64,000 bases of DNA from contig CAZRSF010000003.1 in the NCBI GenBank assembly GCA_964602655.1, forward strand, positions 1-64,000, given 5' to 3'. Under the pieces are notes generated by a model. The model worked only from the letters and a program-made list of their open reading frames with translations, had not been told where the DNA came from and ran no database searches. The translations under genes and the position numbers were made by a program. Of this stretch, positions 1 through 9,126 are shown piece after piece. The first letter of the stretch is position 1, and every line of letters starts with the position of its first letter. This DNA is from Moduliflexus sp964602655 (GTDB lineage Bacteria > Moduliflexota > Moduliflexia > Moduliflexales > Moduliflexaceae).

Positions 1-36
1 GTTATTATTTACTGATATTTCGTAGCGTCGCCGACA

Positions 37-129
37 ATTCCCCTCCTGGGAGGGGCAAGGGGTGGGTTCGTCATGGAACGATTCCCCGCCTCGGCAAACC
101 CACCCCCAGCCCCTCCCAGGAGGGGAGTT
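37..129. repeat. Large imperfect intergenic palindrome (CTCCCAGGAGGGG family)
   Basis: Two arms face each other. The left arm (about 37-70) reads through CCCTCCTGGGAGGGG into a GGGGTGGGTT stretch. The right arm (about 96-129) is its complement, AACCCACCCCCAGCCCC followed by TCCCAGGAGGGGAG. Each arm also holds its own small CCTCCTGGGAGG palindrome, so the RNA could form a cruciform or long hairpin. It lies just downstream of the minus-strand operon and could stop its transcription. No coding sequence is seen in 1-170. Confidence 0.75.
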
Positions 130-170
130 TGCGGCTATTCGCATCGAATCTGCTGCGTAACATCAGTTAT

Positions 171-2423
171 TTAGCGCTGCATATCGCGAACGTGCTCGCT
201 CGCGGCATGACGCCTGCGCATTTTTCGTAAGCGTTGCAAGATAACCGAAATCTGCTGCCATTCCTCAGGCAGCAGTGCGCGTTGCCCATACCGCGCAGCA
301 TAATACAGGCTGGTGAGATACGCCATGTCTTGCGCGTACGCCGGATACTGCTGACTGACGTCCTCGGCAAATTCGTTCGGCGTCGCGTTTGCCTGCTTCA
401 TCATGCCGCTGCGGGCGAAAATCGCTAACATTTCTCGATAGAACGCCACCTCCGTTTTTCTGGAATCGTGGTGATGTGGGATGCGCAATCTTCCGGTAAT
501 TCGCAGCCATCCGAGGCGTTGCAACAGAAAACGCAGCCCCGCGCTAACGCCGAGCAGAGCGACGCAGAAGATCGCGATCTGCCCCAACGAAAGCGTCGAG
601 GCAATATCCCGAATCCGCGCTTGAAGCTGATGAAATACCTCCGCAAGCCGGTCACGCGCCGAATGGCTGGCGCGAAAAGCTTCCATCGCAAACGTGGCCT
701 GATCGTACAGGCTGTAGTCAATCACATACCGATTCCATGTCGCGCGGACGTATTCGGAATACCGATACAGGCTCGCGAAAAACCCCGATTGTTCGGCAAA
801 CTGCTGGTAATCTTCGCCAAACGCCGCGGATGGCGTCGGATCGAACGTGATCCAGCCATACGACGGGAAATAGACTTCGACCCAGGCGTGGGCGTCGCTT
901 TGCCGCACCGTAAAAAATCTGCCGTATTCATTCCAGCGCCCTTGCGCAAAGCCATTCGCCACGCGCGCCGGAATCCCAAGAATCCTCAGCAGCATGGTCA
1001 TGGCGGTAGCGTAATATTCGCAATGTCCCGCTTTGCTGATAAACAGAAAATCCTCTAATGGCGAGACTGATGTCGAACGCGCCACATTCAGACTGTAGGT
1101 GTAATGCTGCTGAAGATGGGCGTTGATGGCGACGGCGATGTCGTACGGATTGGCGTGGGCGTGCGCCAATTCCTGCGCAAGCTGCCTGATTGACGGAGAA
1201 AGTTCCGGCGCGCGCAGATAGAGATTGCGAATGTCATCGGGATAATCCTGATGATCGCCGCGCAACGCCTCTTCCGCCGGAAGCGAAATGTCGGAAAAGG
1301 CCGAATACTGCAAGGCATACGGATAGAGATGCACGTTGGTGTTGTCGGTGACTTCGTCGAAATCCAGACTCAGAAAGCGACCTTCGACGCTGTATAATGT
1401 TTTCGCGCCGAAGAGGACGTGAAATTCAGGAGAGAACAACGTAACGCGCTGTTCGAGCAGCGCCCATTGCTTTCTTGACCGCCGCAGCCACGCGCGCGAA
1501 CGATAGCGGCGCATGAGCGGAATCGGTTTTTTAGCGCGTTCGTCGGATTTCCAGCGTTGGCCGTCGTACTCGTTATACGTCGCGCCTTTCCAGTATAAAC
1601 GCTGCGCAAGCTGCGTCTCATCGCTGATGCCAGGCAATTCGACGCGCATCACGGGCGTATGATCCAGACGAATATTGCCGAACGAATCCAACGCCATTTC
1701 TTCGGAGAACCCGGAGACTTTCGGCGCGTTTTCTCCGGCATAGCTGAAAAACACGCCTTCTCTCATGCGCGGCATAATCACGAACACGACCGCAGACAGG
1801 AGGCAGGTCGTTAGGGTAATCCCGACGACGCCGCTGAAAAACTTGAGCGAGAGCAGGGAATCGATTGCAGGCGCGGAAAACAGGTCGGCGTCATCTTCCG
1901 GCGTCGCTGCGGCGCGCGGTTTGACAAGATACGTCTGAATGTCGCGCTTGAGATTCCAGGTCATCAGCGCCCAGGCGGCAGTGACGATGAATAAGACGCA
2001 GGCCAGCGCGAACAGCGAACTGAACGTCAGGATCGAGGAGATCAGCAGCGCGAAAAAGTTGAGCGTATATAGCGCGATATAATCGCGATCCTGTTTTGGA
2101 TTGAGGAGTTTGACCGCTTGAAGAAACACTAAAAAATTGACAAGCGCAAGCGACGCTTGCCGTCGAATCATCAGCGCGTCGGCGATGCAAAATGCGAAAA
2201 ACGCTAACGTGGCAAGATTCCAGAACCAACCGGGAAGCGCATGGCGAAGCCTGCCGGAATCCACCTGCCAGCCGAGATACAGGAGCGCTCCGAAGAGCAG
2301 GGCGGACAGTACGCCGTATTCATCCGCCACTAACAGCGCGACGAATCCCGATCCGATAAAGGCATACGCAGATAAACGAAAATATAAGAGAAAGCGCATC
2401 GAATAAAAACGTCCCATCCTCAC
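171..2423 (-). CDS. Membrane transglutaminase-like protein (TgpA/DUF3488-type)
   Basis: An integral membrane protein of up to 750 residues with an extracytoplasmic transglutaminase-like domain. About six N-terminal membrane segments (residues 10-225) are followed by the soluble domain. The catalytic triad is visible: Cys468 in AGHCEYY, His512 in SDAHAWVEVYF and Asp528 in FDPTPS. One more membrane helix lies near 640-660, then a DUF4129-like cytoplasmic tail. TgpA proteins of this build are typically encoded beside MoxR ATPases and DUF58 proteins, as here, where it is the last gene of the operon. Its substrate is not known. The outermost start is GTG; ATGs at 2417 and 2399 are alternatives, and none has a well-placed ribosome binding site. 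Confidence 0.9.
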   Translation of the reverse strand: MRMGRFYSMRFLLYFRLSAYAFIGSGFVALLVADEYGVLSALLFGALLYLGWQVDSGRLRHALPGWFWNLATLAFFAFCIADALMIRRQASLALVNFLVFLQAVKLLNPKQDRDYIALYTLNFFALLISSILTFSSLFALACVLFIVTAAWALMTWNLKRDIQTYLVKPRAAATPEDDADLFSAPAIDSLLSLKFFSGVVGITLTTCLLSAVVFVIMPRMREGVFFSYAGENAPKVSGFSEEMALDSFGNIRLDHTPVMRVELPGISDETQLAQRLYWKGATYNEYDGQRWKSDERAKKPIPLMRRYRSRAWLRRSRKQWALLEQRVTLFSPEFHVLFGAKTLYSVEGRFLSLDFDEVTDNTNVHLYPYALQYSAFSDISLPAEEALRGDHQDYPDDIRNLYLRAPELSPSIRQLAQELAHAHANPYDIAVAINAHLQQHYTYSLNVARSTSVSPLEDFLFISKAGHCEYYATAMTMLLRILGIPARVANGFAQGRWNEYGRFFTVRQSDAHAWVEVYFPSYGWITFDPTPSAAFGEDYQQFAEQSGFFASLYRYSEYVRATWNRYVIDYSLYDQATFAMEAFRASHSARDRLAEVFHQLQARIRDIASTLSLGQIAIFCVALLGVSAGLRFLLQRLGWLRITGRLRIPHHHDSRKTEVAFYREMLAIFARSGMMKQANATPNEFAEDVSQQYPAYAQDMAYLTSLYYAARYGQRALLPEEWQQISVILQRLRKMRRRHAASEHVRDMQR

Positions 2424-2471
2424 GCCAGAATTCGATTTTTTATATTCATCAAACTCTGGCAGATATGGAGT

Positions 2472-4316
2472 TTATCCAATTTTCAGCCATGAAAACCATT
2501 CGCCGATCAAGGTGATCAACGCGGCCATGACCAGCCACATCCAGAGCGGCTGCTGCGTCGGCGCCGTTTCGGCGGACGCCGTTGCGCGCGGCGCGTTCGA
2601 CAGGTCTTGCGGCTGCGGAATGATATTCGATTCGGCGTCATCTACCAGATTGACCGTAAAATGGCGGGTTTTGCCCCCCTCAATGATGTCATAAATACCG
2701 ACGTGATTGGTGTCCGTAAACAGAAACGGGCGTGATGTCACCTCATGCTTGACCGATTTTCCGCCGGGAACGCGAGTGGCAAATTGCGTCGTGTCGGGGC
2801 TGAGATAAATCGGAAACGGCGTTCCGGCTTTGGCGTAGAGCGTGGACGCGGTGAGTTTCTGCGGATTGAGCCAATTCAGCAGGTTACTCATGATGACCGG
2901 AAACGCGACTTTGATCGGCAAATCCGAGCGCGTCACGTCGAAACCGAGAAACACCGCGCGCAAGTTGTTCTTTTCATAGCTCATCATCAGGCCGGTTTCG
3001 GGCGCTTCGATGACTGTCTGCGCGGCGGGATCGCTTCGAATGACAGCGGCCTGCTCGATGCGCGTATTGCGCGGGTCGGCGTTCGCCATGAGCGGACTGC
3101 GGCGATCCCAGTTCGTCACAGACGGAAAGGCGATCTCTCCGGTTTTGGTGATCGGAATCGAGGGTGAATAGGCGTCAAGCAGCAACAGATTGCCGCTCTC
3201 GGTCGCGGGAATGTCCATGCGGTCAACAATCGCGATGTCGTGGCGACGCACCTGATCCTGCCATGTCGCCGGATCAATCGCGTCAAGCCGCGTAATCAGG
3301 ATGTTCGGGTACGCTTCCAATAAGCGTTCGATGAAAAAATTCCCTGTCGAGGCCAGCAGCACCCAGAGGTCTTTTGAGGCGTTCAGGGCGAGATAGGCGC
3401 GATTATCGGCGTCGAAATCGTCTTCGATGTCAAGTTCGATGCTGGCGACACCGCTCATCATGCCGTTATACGGCGCAATCACGACCTCCTCTTCTTCCGG
3501 TTCGAGTTCGACCAGCGCTTCGAACACCTGCCTCCTGTCTATAAACAGCCGGAGCGGAGCAGTCATCAGCGCGGAAGAGAAATTTTTGACGACGATCATG
3601 ATTTCGTATGTATCAGCCGCCGCGAAGGTCTGGCGAAATTCGAATTTGGTGACGCCGAGATTGCTTGCGCCGCCGGACACCAGCACGGGCGTCAATTGCG
3701 GATAGACGGAGAGCAATTCGCGTAACCCGCGATCCGCGCCGTCGGTGATGAGATAGATCGTGTCATCCTGATTGGGATGCAGGAACGAGGCGGCTAAAAA
3801 CATGCCCTGGTCGAGGCTCGCGGGCGCGTCCGTGACGGTCAGATTCCGGATCGTCTGTTTGACTGCCGAACGGTCATTTGTCCAGGTTGACGCGACTGTC
3901 GCGTCATGCCCCGCCGCGATTACCATCGCCTGCTGATTCGAATCGAGCCTGTCAACGAGATCGTCCGCCTGCTTCTGCGCCGATTCGAAGCGCGTCCCGT
4001 CGGGCGTTTTCGCGCTCATGCTGGCGCTGATGTCCATGATGATGATCGCATCGCCGCGCTGCTGCGCAATCCGCGTCCAGACCGGCTGCGTCAGGGCGAT
4101 AGAGAGCAAAAGAATCATCAGGATTTGCAGCCAGAGCGGGAGGCTGTTGGTCAGGCGCTTGAACGTGATATTGCCGCCGCGTTCTTTCAGGAGTTCCTGC
4201 CACAAAAACAGGTTCGCCACCTCCATCTGCTTCGGTTTCGGTTTGAGCAAATGAAGCAGGATCAGCGCCGGAATCAGCGCCAAAAACCACAACATGACGG
4301 GGTATAAGATGTTCAT
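2472..4316 (-). CDS. BatA-like membrane protein with von Willebrand A domain
   Basis: A 614-residue protein anchored at both ends. It has an N-terminal BatA-type hairpin (membrane segments at about 4-22 and 60-77), then a VWA domain whose metal site reads DISAS (Asp95, Ser97, Ser99), a long periplasmic region, and a C-terminal membrane helix at about 588-610. Family members are thought to act with MoxR ATPases in assembling or inserting metals into envelope complexes. The start at 4316 is chosen because GAGGAAAC lies directly upstream. A further 17-codon extension upstream would be encoded by a palindromic repeat at 4333-4362 and is almost certainly not translated. It lies 48 nt before the transglutaminase gene. 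Confidence 0.9.
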   Translation of the reverse strand: MNILYPVMLWFLALIPALILLHLLKPKPKQMEVANLFLWQELLKERGGNITFKRLTNSLPLWLQILMILLLSIALTQPVWTRIAQQRGDAIIIMDISASMSAKTPDGTRFESAQKQADDLVDRLDSNQQAMVIAAGHDATVASTWTNDRSAVKQTIRNLTVTDAPASLDQGMFLAASFLHPNQDDTIYLITDGADRGLRELLSVYPQLTPVLVSGGASNLGVTKFEFRQTFAAADTYEIMIVVKNFSSALMTAPLRLFIDRRQVFEALVELEPEEEEVVIAPYNGMMSGVASIELDIEDDFDADNRAYLALNASKDLWVLLASTGNFFIERLLEAYPNILITRLDAIDPATWQDQVRRHDIAIVDRMDIPATESGNLLLLDAYSPSIPITKTGEIAFPSVTNWDRRSPLMANADPRNTRIEQAAVIRSDPAAQTVIEAPETGLMMSYEKNNLRAVFLGFDVTRSDLPIKVAFPVIMSNLLNWLNPQKLTASTLYAKAGTPFPIYLSPDTTQFATRVPGGKSVKHEVTSRPFLFTDTNHVGIYDIIEGGKTRHFTVNLVDDAESNIIPQPQDLSNAPRATASAETAPTQQPLWMWLVMAALITLIGEWFSWLKIG

Positions 4317-4332
4317 GTTTCCTCTTTTTTTA

Positions 4333-4362
4333 AGGAGTGCCAAAGCAAGCTTTGGCACTCCT
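4333..4362. repeat. Short perfect palindrome (GGAGTGCCAAAGC family)
   Basis: A 30-nt palindrome, AGGAGTGCCAAAGCA followed by its complement. It lies between the DUF58 and VWA genes of the operon. The same arm occurs twice in inverted orientation at 59257-59332, so it is a dispersed repeat and not a gene-specific site. Confidence 0.85.
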
Positions 4363-4380
4363 CTCATTCGAATATCGACG

Positions 4381-5265
4381 TTACATTTTCCAATTCGCCG
4401 CGCTTCGATTCAAATAATCAATCAAGACCTCTTCGAACACTAAACTCGTGTTGAAGACATAATAATTCATATTATACGTCTCGCAAAACTGGCGGGCGCG
4501 GCTTAAAAACGCCTCGATTTTCTGCTGATACAGTCTGGCGAAATTCGCATCCACGAAGGTGGCGCGTTTTTCGCCGGTTTCCATGTCGCGCAGCATGATC
4601 GAGCCAGTCTGCGTCCAGGCGAGTTCCTCGCGATCCAGCACATGAATCAGATGAATGTCGAAATTTCGATAGGCGAGCGCTTTCAGGCCGTCTTCATAGC
4701 CGTTCGGGTCGAAGAGATCGGTCAGGACGACCACGATGCCGGGAAATCTGCCGATAGCGGCGTAGTCGGTCAGGCAGGCATTCAAATTGGTCGCCTGTTT
4801 CGGTTCGAGACGATGCAGAAAATGCAGAATATCGGCGTAGCGGCGTTTGCCGCGCACGGCGGATTTGAATTCGTCGAGCGAATCGGCGAACGACGCCACT
4901 GTCACGCGGTCGAGATTCGCGAGGCAGATATAGCTGATGGCGGCGGCGAATTTTTTCGCGCCGACAAGTTTCGACGGAGCGCCGAATCCCATCGAACTGC
5001 TGATGTCGAGCAGCAGGTGAATCGTCTGGTTTTCTTCGGCGTGGAAGAGCTTGATAAAGAGCTTTTCGAAACGGCCATAGACACTCCAATCCACATAGCG
5101 CAGATCATCGCCGATTTGATAGGAGCGATAGTCTAAAAATTCGTTGCCCTCGCCGCTGCGCCAGGATTTGTGCTCGCCGCGATGCGGCCCCTTGACGCCC
5201 TTTTGGGTCATCAGCTTGATCTTTTCCAACTGCTTCAAAAATCGTTCGTCGAGAAAGGTATCCAT
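4381..5265 (-). CDS. DUF58 family protein (VWA-like)
   Basis: A 294-residue soluble protein of the DUF58 family, the usual partner of MoxR ATPases. The family signature region LRYVDWSVYGR is at residues 55-65, and a VWA-like metal site, DISSS, at 87-91. The ATG at 5265 is preferred because the protein then opens with the family-typical MDTFLDERFLKQLEK. An upstream in-frame GTG at 5292 falls inside a palindromic repeat and would add nine residues of repeat-encoded sequence. No strong ribosome binding site is seen. It is the middle gene of the operon, between MoxR and the VWA protein. Confidence 0.9.
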   Translation of the reverse strand: MDTFLDERFLKQLEKIKLMTQKGVKGPHRGEHKSWRSGEGNEFLDYRSYQIGDDLRYVDWSVYGRFEKLFIKLFHAEENQTIHLLLDISSSMGFGAPSKLVGAKKFAAAISYICLANLDRVTVASFADSLDEFKSAVRGKRRYADILHFLHRLEPKQATNLNACLTDYAAIGRFPGIVVVLTDLFDPNGYEDGLKALAYRNFDIHLIHVLDREELAWTQTGSIMLRDMETGEKRATFVDANFARLYQQKIEAFLSRARQFCETYNMNYYVFNTSLVFEEVLIDYLNRSAANWKM

Positions 5266-5279
5266 ATTATGATCGGCAT

Positions 5280-5338
5280 CGTAGAGACGCACGGCCGTGC
5301 GTCTCTACGTCCGTGCGTCTGGTCGTGCGTCTCTACGC
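5280..5338. repeat. GTAGAGACGCAC palindrome cluster
   Basis: A perfect palindrome at 5280-5309 (GTAGAGACGCACGG and its complement) is followed by a second partial copy of the same arm ending at 5337. Relatives opening with GTAGAGACGCCCC lie at 30548-30576 and 39652-39820. The element fills the whole gap between moxR and the DUF58 gene. Confidence 0.8.
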
Positions 5339-5340
5339 GG

Positions 5341-6357
5341 TTAATCCACCACCCGTCCCGGATACATGATCTTTTTTTCCGGGATGCTGTCGAGAATTTC
5401 ATCAATCAAATCGTCGGGGTTCAGCCCTTCCGCTTCGCCCCTGATATTCAGCACGACCCGGTGACGCAAGGCGGGTTTGGCGATGGCGTTGATGTCGTCG
5501 CGTGAGACGTTATAGCGCCCATCCAGCAGCGCCGACGCTTTTCCGGCGAGCACGAGGCTCTGCACGCCGCGCGGACTTGAGCCGTACATGACGTATTTTT
5601 TCACATTTTCCGTCGCGTATTGATCGGTCGGATGCGTCGCCATGACTAAGCGAATGATATAGTTTTTGACGTGCGTCGCAATCGGCACTTCCCGCACGAG
5701 CGAGCGCATCTGCAAAATCGCCTCAGCCTGAAATACCTGCTGAAGCTCGGAGTGCTGGCCTTCCGTCGTCTTTTCGATAATATGCAGCAATTCTTCGTGC
5801 GTCGGAAACGCGACGCGCAATTTGAAGAAAAAGCGGTCAATCTGCGCTTCCGGCAGCGGATACGTCCCTTCCATTTCAATCGGGTTTTGCGTCGCCAACA
5901 CCATAAACGGCGGCGTCAGCGGATATTCCTGGCCGAAAATCGTCACCTTTTCCTCCTGCATCGCTTCCAGCAGGGCGGATTGCGTTTTCGGGCTGGCGCG
6001 GTTGATTTCGTCCGCTAAAATCAGTTGGCCGAAAATCGGGCCTTTGAAAAACTCGAAAAAGCGGTTGCCTTTTTCGTCCTCTTTGACCATATTCGTGCCG
6101 AGAATATCGGCGGGCATCAAGTCCGGCGTAAACTGAATGCGCGAATATTTGAGGTGCAGAATCTGGCTCAACGACTTGACCAACAACGTTTTCCCAAGTC
6201 CCGGCACACCTTCGATCAGGGCGTGACCGCCGCACAGCAGCGTAATGAAAAGCTGCTGTATGGTCGTATCCTGTCCCACAATCACTTTCGCGAGTTCCGC
6301 ATGAATACTGTCGAATTGCTGCTTGACCATCTCAATCTGCTGTTCTGGGGTCTGCAT
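5341..6357 (-). CDS. MoxR family AAA+ ATPase
   Basis: A 338-residue AAA+ ATPase of the MoxR branch, a chaperone-like motor thought to remodel envelope or metalloprotein partners. The Walker A motif GVPGLGKT is at 50-57, Walker B LILADEINRA at 112-121, a sensor-1-like ATQNP stretch follows, and the C-terminal lid domain is complete (SSPRGVQSL). The length is normal for the family. The start has a good AAGGAGA site. It is the cytoplasmic energy-providing member of the operon with the DUF58, VWA and transglutaminase proteins downstream. Confidence 0.95.
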   Translation of the reverse strand: MQTPEQQIEMVKQQFDSIHAELAKVIVGQDTTIQQLFITLLCGGHALIEGVPGLGKTLLVKSLSQILHLKYSRIQFTPDLMPADILGTNMVKEDEKGNRFFEFFKGPIFGQLILADEINRASPKTQSALLEAMQEEKVTIFGQEYPLTPPFMVLATQNPIEMEGTYPLPEAQIDRFFFKLRVAFPTHEELLHIIEKTTEGQHSELQQVFQAEAILQMRSLVREVPIATHVKNYIIRLVMATHPTDQYATENVKKYVMYGSSPRGVQSLVLAGKASALLDGRYNVSRDDINAIAKPALRHRVVLNIRGEAEGLNPDDLIDEILDSIPEKKIMYPGRVVD

Positions 6358-6380
6358 CAGTTTTCTCCTTTTGGGAAAGA

Positions 6381-6413
6381 AGACCTCACAGGTTTTAAAA
6401 ACCTGTGAGGTCT
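6381..6413. repeat. Palindrome of the CCTCACAGG-tttNaaa type
   Basis: A 33-nt palindrome, AGACCTCACAGGTTTT then AAAACCTGTGAGGTCT. Another copy with changed outer bases is at 35657-35689. It lies in the 92-nt gap between the first HEAT protein gene and moxR, inside an apparent operon. Confidence 0.85.
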
Positions 6414-6449
6414 GAGCCTCATGTCAATAATCCGTGTCGTCTGTGGTTA

Positions 6450-7754
6450 TTATTGTTTTTGTTTCGCAACCTCCTCGTAAACCTCAATCGTTCGAAACAT
6501 GTTACGAATATTGTTGTATAAATTCGGATGCAGGCGCGTCGGGTCGCCGTAGAGCGTCACTTCAACGCCGTCCAAATACGCCTGACCGAGATAGGCCAGC
6601 AGATACGTCAAAAAACGTTCCAATAAATGAAAATCGGCGTGTTCCGTGTCAATCAATACGCGCCGCAGATGATTGCACGGCAGCGTCAGCGGCGTGAAAT
6701 CCGGGTTCGTCAGCGAATGCGGATATGGTGACGGCAGACATTCGGGATCGCCGAAGGCGACAGTTTCCAGCATCACGTCCACGCGGCGGCAGCGCAGCCA
6801 GACGGCAGACGTTTCCGGCGAAAATACGAACGGATTGCCGTAAATCGTAATGCTAATTTGTTTGCGCAGTAACTTCGGCTCGTATGCTGTTTGCAGATAG
6901 CGGCAAAAGCGTTCGATCAATGCCAGATCGCAGGCATCCGTATGGATTTCAATATCGCGTAATTCAATGAACGGGACGCACTGTTCGGGAATATCAGGAT
7001 TCAATAGGACGCGCTGCCAGTGCTGCGGGGCAAACACGATCATTCTGACCGTTTTCTGAAGTTCTTGCAATGCTTTGTTCGCGCTTGTCTGCACTGAAAC
7101 GAATTCATCCTGCAATGCTTTGAACAGAGGGGGGATCAGTTCGAGATTCTGGCCGAATTTCAATGCGGCGGCGGCAGCGGCGCGAACTTCGGCCTCTTCG
7201 TCGCTGAGCGCATTGAGCAATTCGGGAAGAGTTTGAGCGAATTGCTCTTCTGAAAAATAGGACTCACCTTTAGTAACACGATTCCAAAAACCAGGCCGAT
7301 ATAGTTCTGCAAATGCATTGATTGCTAAGCTTCGAACAGATGAATTCGTATCTGAAAAACTGTTGATATACGTTTGAACCACCCTCCGCTTCGAATCTTC
7401 GTTGATGATGTCGAAAGAACTTTTACCTTGCGCTATCACTTTATAGAAATTTTTTCTGAATGCGCGAAGCACATCGCATCGTATCTGCCAGTCGTCATCT
7501 TTCACTGTATCCAAAAGGAGGCTGACGATTTCTCCTCTATACCGCTGTGTTTGTCGTACCTCTAAACTGTGAATCAGGGAAAGCACCGTTTTTCGGCGCA
7601 ATTTAGGGTCGGAGTTTCTCAGCATAGGTGTGTGCTGGTTGAAAAATGCATCATAGGCAGCGTTTTTGCGTTGAATGGAGACCATGATAAAAAATATAAA
7701 TCCGATTATCCCCCCGATCATCAAGATAAACTCAAAAAATATGTCCATAATCAC
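6450..7754 (-). CDS. HEAT-repeat membrane protein, copy 1
   Basis: A 434-residue protein with one N-terminal membrane helix (about 5-26) followed by helical HEAT-like repeats. Examples are DPKLRRKTVLSLIHSLE, DDDWQIRCDVLRAF, NSSVRSLAINAFAELY and SDEEAEVRAAAAAALK. The C-terminal 180 residues are mixed sequence that I do not recognise. It is a tandem paralogue of the next gene upstream and lies inside the MoxR operon. HEAT proteins usually scaffold protein-protein contacts, so a role as adaptor for the MoxR/VWA complex is plausible but inferred. Confidence 0.8.
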   Translation of the reverse strand: MIMDIFFEFILMIGGIIGFIFFIMVSIQRKNAAYDAFFNQHTPMLRNSDPKLRRKTVLSLIHSLEVRQTQRYRGEIVSLLLDTVKDDDWQIRCDVLRAFRKNFYKVIAQGKSSFDIINEDSKRRVVQTYINSFSDTNSSVRSLAINAFAELYRPGFWNRVTKGESYFSEEQFAQTLPELLNALSDEEAEVRAAAAAALKFGQNLELIPPLFKALQDEFVSVQTSANKALQELQKTVRMIVFAPQHWQRVLLNPDIPEQCVPFIELRDIEIHTDACDLALIERFCRYLQTAYEPKLLRKQISITIYGNPFVFSPETSAVWLRCRRVDVMLETVAFGDPECLPSPYPHSLTNPDFTPLTLPCNHLRRVLIDTEHADFHLLERFLTYLLAYLGQAYLDGVEVTLYGDPTRLHPNLYNNIRNMFRTIEVYEEVAKQKQ

Positions 7755-7774
7755 TTTTTTAGTCGCCAGAGTGT

Positions 7775-9106
7775 CTATTGCTGTTTTTGCTCCGCTGTCA
7801 CGCCAATCAATTGCGTCGCCTCGTAAACTGTGACATGCGGAAACAAGTTGCGGATATTATTGTGTAAATTCGGATGCAGGCGCGTCGGGTCGCCGTAGAG
7901 CGTCACGTCAACATCCTTCAAATACGCCTGACCGAGATAGGCCAGCATATACGTCAACAAGCGTTCCAATAAATGAAAATCGGCGTGTTCCGTGTCAATC
8001 AACACGCGCCGCAGATGATTGCACGGCAGCGTCAGCGGCGTGAAATCCGGGTTCGTCAGCGAATGCGGATATGGCGATGGCAGGCATTCGGGATCGCCGA
8101 ACGCGACAGTTTCCAGCATCAGATCAATGGAGCGGCAACGCCCGAATACGGCGGACGTTTCCGGCGAAAATACGAGCGGATCGTCGTAAATCGTCACACA
8201 AATCTGCTTATGCAACAATTCTGGTTTATACGCCGTTTGCAAGTACCGGCTGAAGCGTTCGACCAATGCCAGATCGCATGAATCAGTGTGGATTTCGACC
8301 TCGCGTAATTCAAGGAATGGGACGCATTGTTCGGAAATATCAGGATTTAAGAGCGTTTTCGACATTATTTCGACGTTGCTTTGCTGTCCAAATTGAATTC
8401 TTCTGATGAGCTTTTGAAGCGCTTGCAGCGAGTCTATCGCTTTTTTCTGCACGACAAGAGATTGACCATGTAATGCTTGAAGCAGCGGAAGAATCGCGTC
8501 AAAAACGCCGCTGAATTTTAACGCGCCTGCTGCGGCTGCGCAAACCTTTTCATCGTCATCGTTGAGGGCGTTGACTAATTCGGGAACAGTCCGGCCAAAT
8601 TGTTCTTGCGACAAGTAAGAATCTCCTTTAACGAAGCCATTCAGGAAATCAGGTTGATAGAGTTTGGTAAATGCCTTGATCGCCGCGACTCGAACAAACG
8701 GATTCGAATCTGTAAAACTGGAGATATACGTATCCATCACCTGTGGTTTTAAGTATCTGCTGATGACAGTATCTTTCGCCCGTTTCGATGATTCATAAAA
8801 ATACGTGTCGAATGCGCAAAGCACATCGTATCGAATCTGCCAGTCATCATCTGCCATTGCATCCAATAGAAGTTTACCAATTGCGTTACTATAATTTTGT
8901 CGTTGTTGCATTCCCAAACTATCAATCAACGCTCGCACAGTTTTACGGCGTAATTTCGGGTTGGAGTTTTTCAGCAGAGAAATATGCTCGTTAAAAAACG
9001 CATCGCGGGCGGCATTTTCGCGTTGAATGGAGACCATGATAAAAAATATAAATCCGATTACCCCCCCGATCATCAAGATAAACACAAAAAATATGTTCAT
9101 AATCAC
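7775..9106 (-). CDS. HEAT-repeat membrane protein, copy 2
   Basis: A 443-residue paralogue of the neighbouring gene (6450-7754), with the same membrane helix, HEAT repeats and unrecognised C-terminal domain. A block near the C-terminus (about 7960-8100) is almost identical at DNA level to 6620-6760 although flanking parts have diverged. That suggests recent gene conversion. Its last residues (LIGVTAEQKQQ) resemble the tail of the upstream gene (SIGVAVEEKQQ) rather than its own paralogue. The duplication therefore appears to have carried the end of that gene with it. The gaps on either side are 20 nt and also similar to each other. Confidence 0.8.
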   Translation of the reverse strand: MIMNIFFVFILMIGGVIGFIFFIMVSIQRENAARDAFFNEHISLLKNSNPKLRRKTVRALIDSLGMQQRQNYSNAIGKLLLDAMADDDWQIRYDVLCAFDTYFYESSKRAKDTVISRYLKPQVMDTYISSFTDSNPFVRVAAIKAFTKLYQPDFLNGFVKGDSYLSQEQFGRTVPELVNALNDDDEKVCAAAAGALKFSGVFDAILPLLQALHGQSLVVQKKAIDSLQALQKLIRRIQFGQQSNVEIMSKTLLNPDISEQCVPFLELREVEIHTDSCDLALVERFSRYLQTAYKPELLHKQICVTIYDDPLVFSPETSAVFGRCRSIDLMLETVAFGDPECLPSPYPHSLTNPDFTPLTLPCNHLRRVLIDTEHADFHLLERLLTYMLAYLGQAYLKDVDVTLYGDPTRLHPNLHNNIRNLFPHVTVYEATQLIGVTAEQKQQ

Positions 9107-9126
9107 TTTCTTAGTCGCCAGAGTGT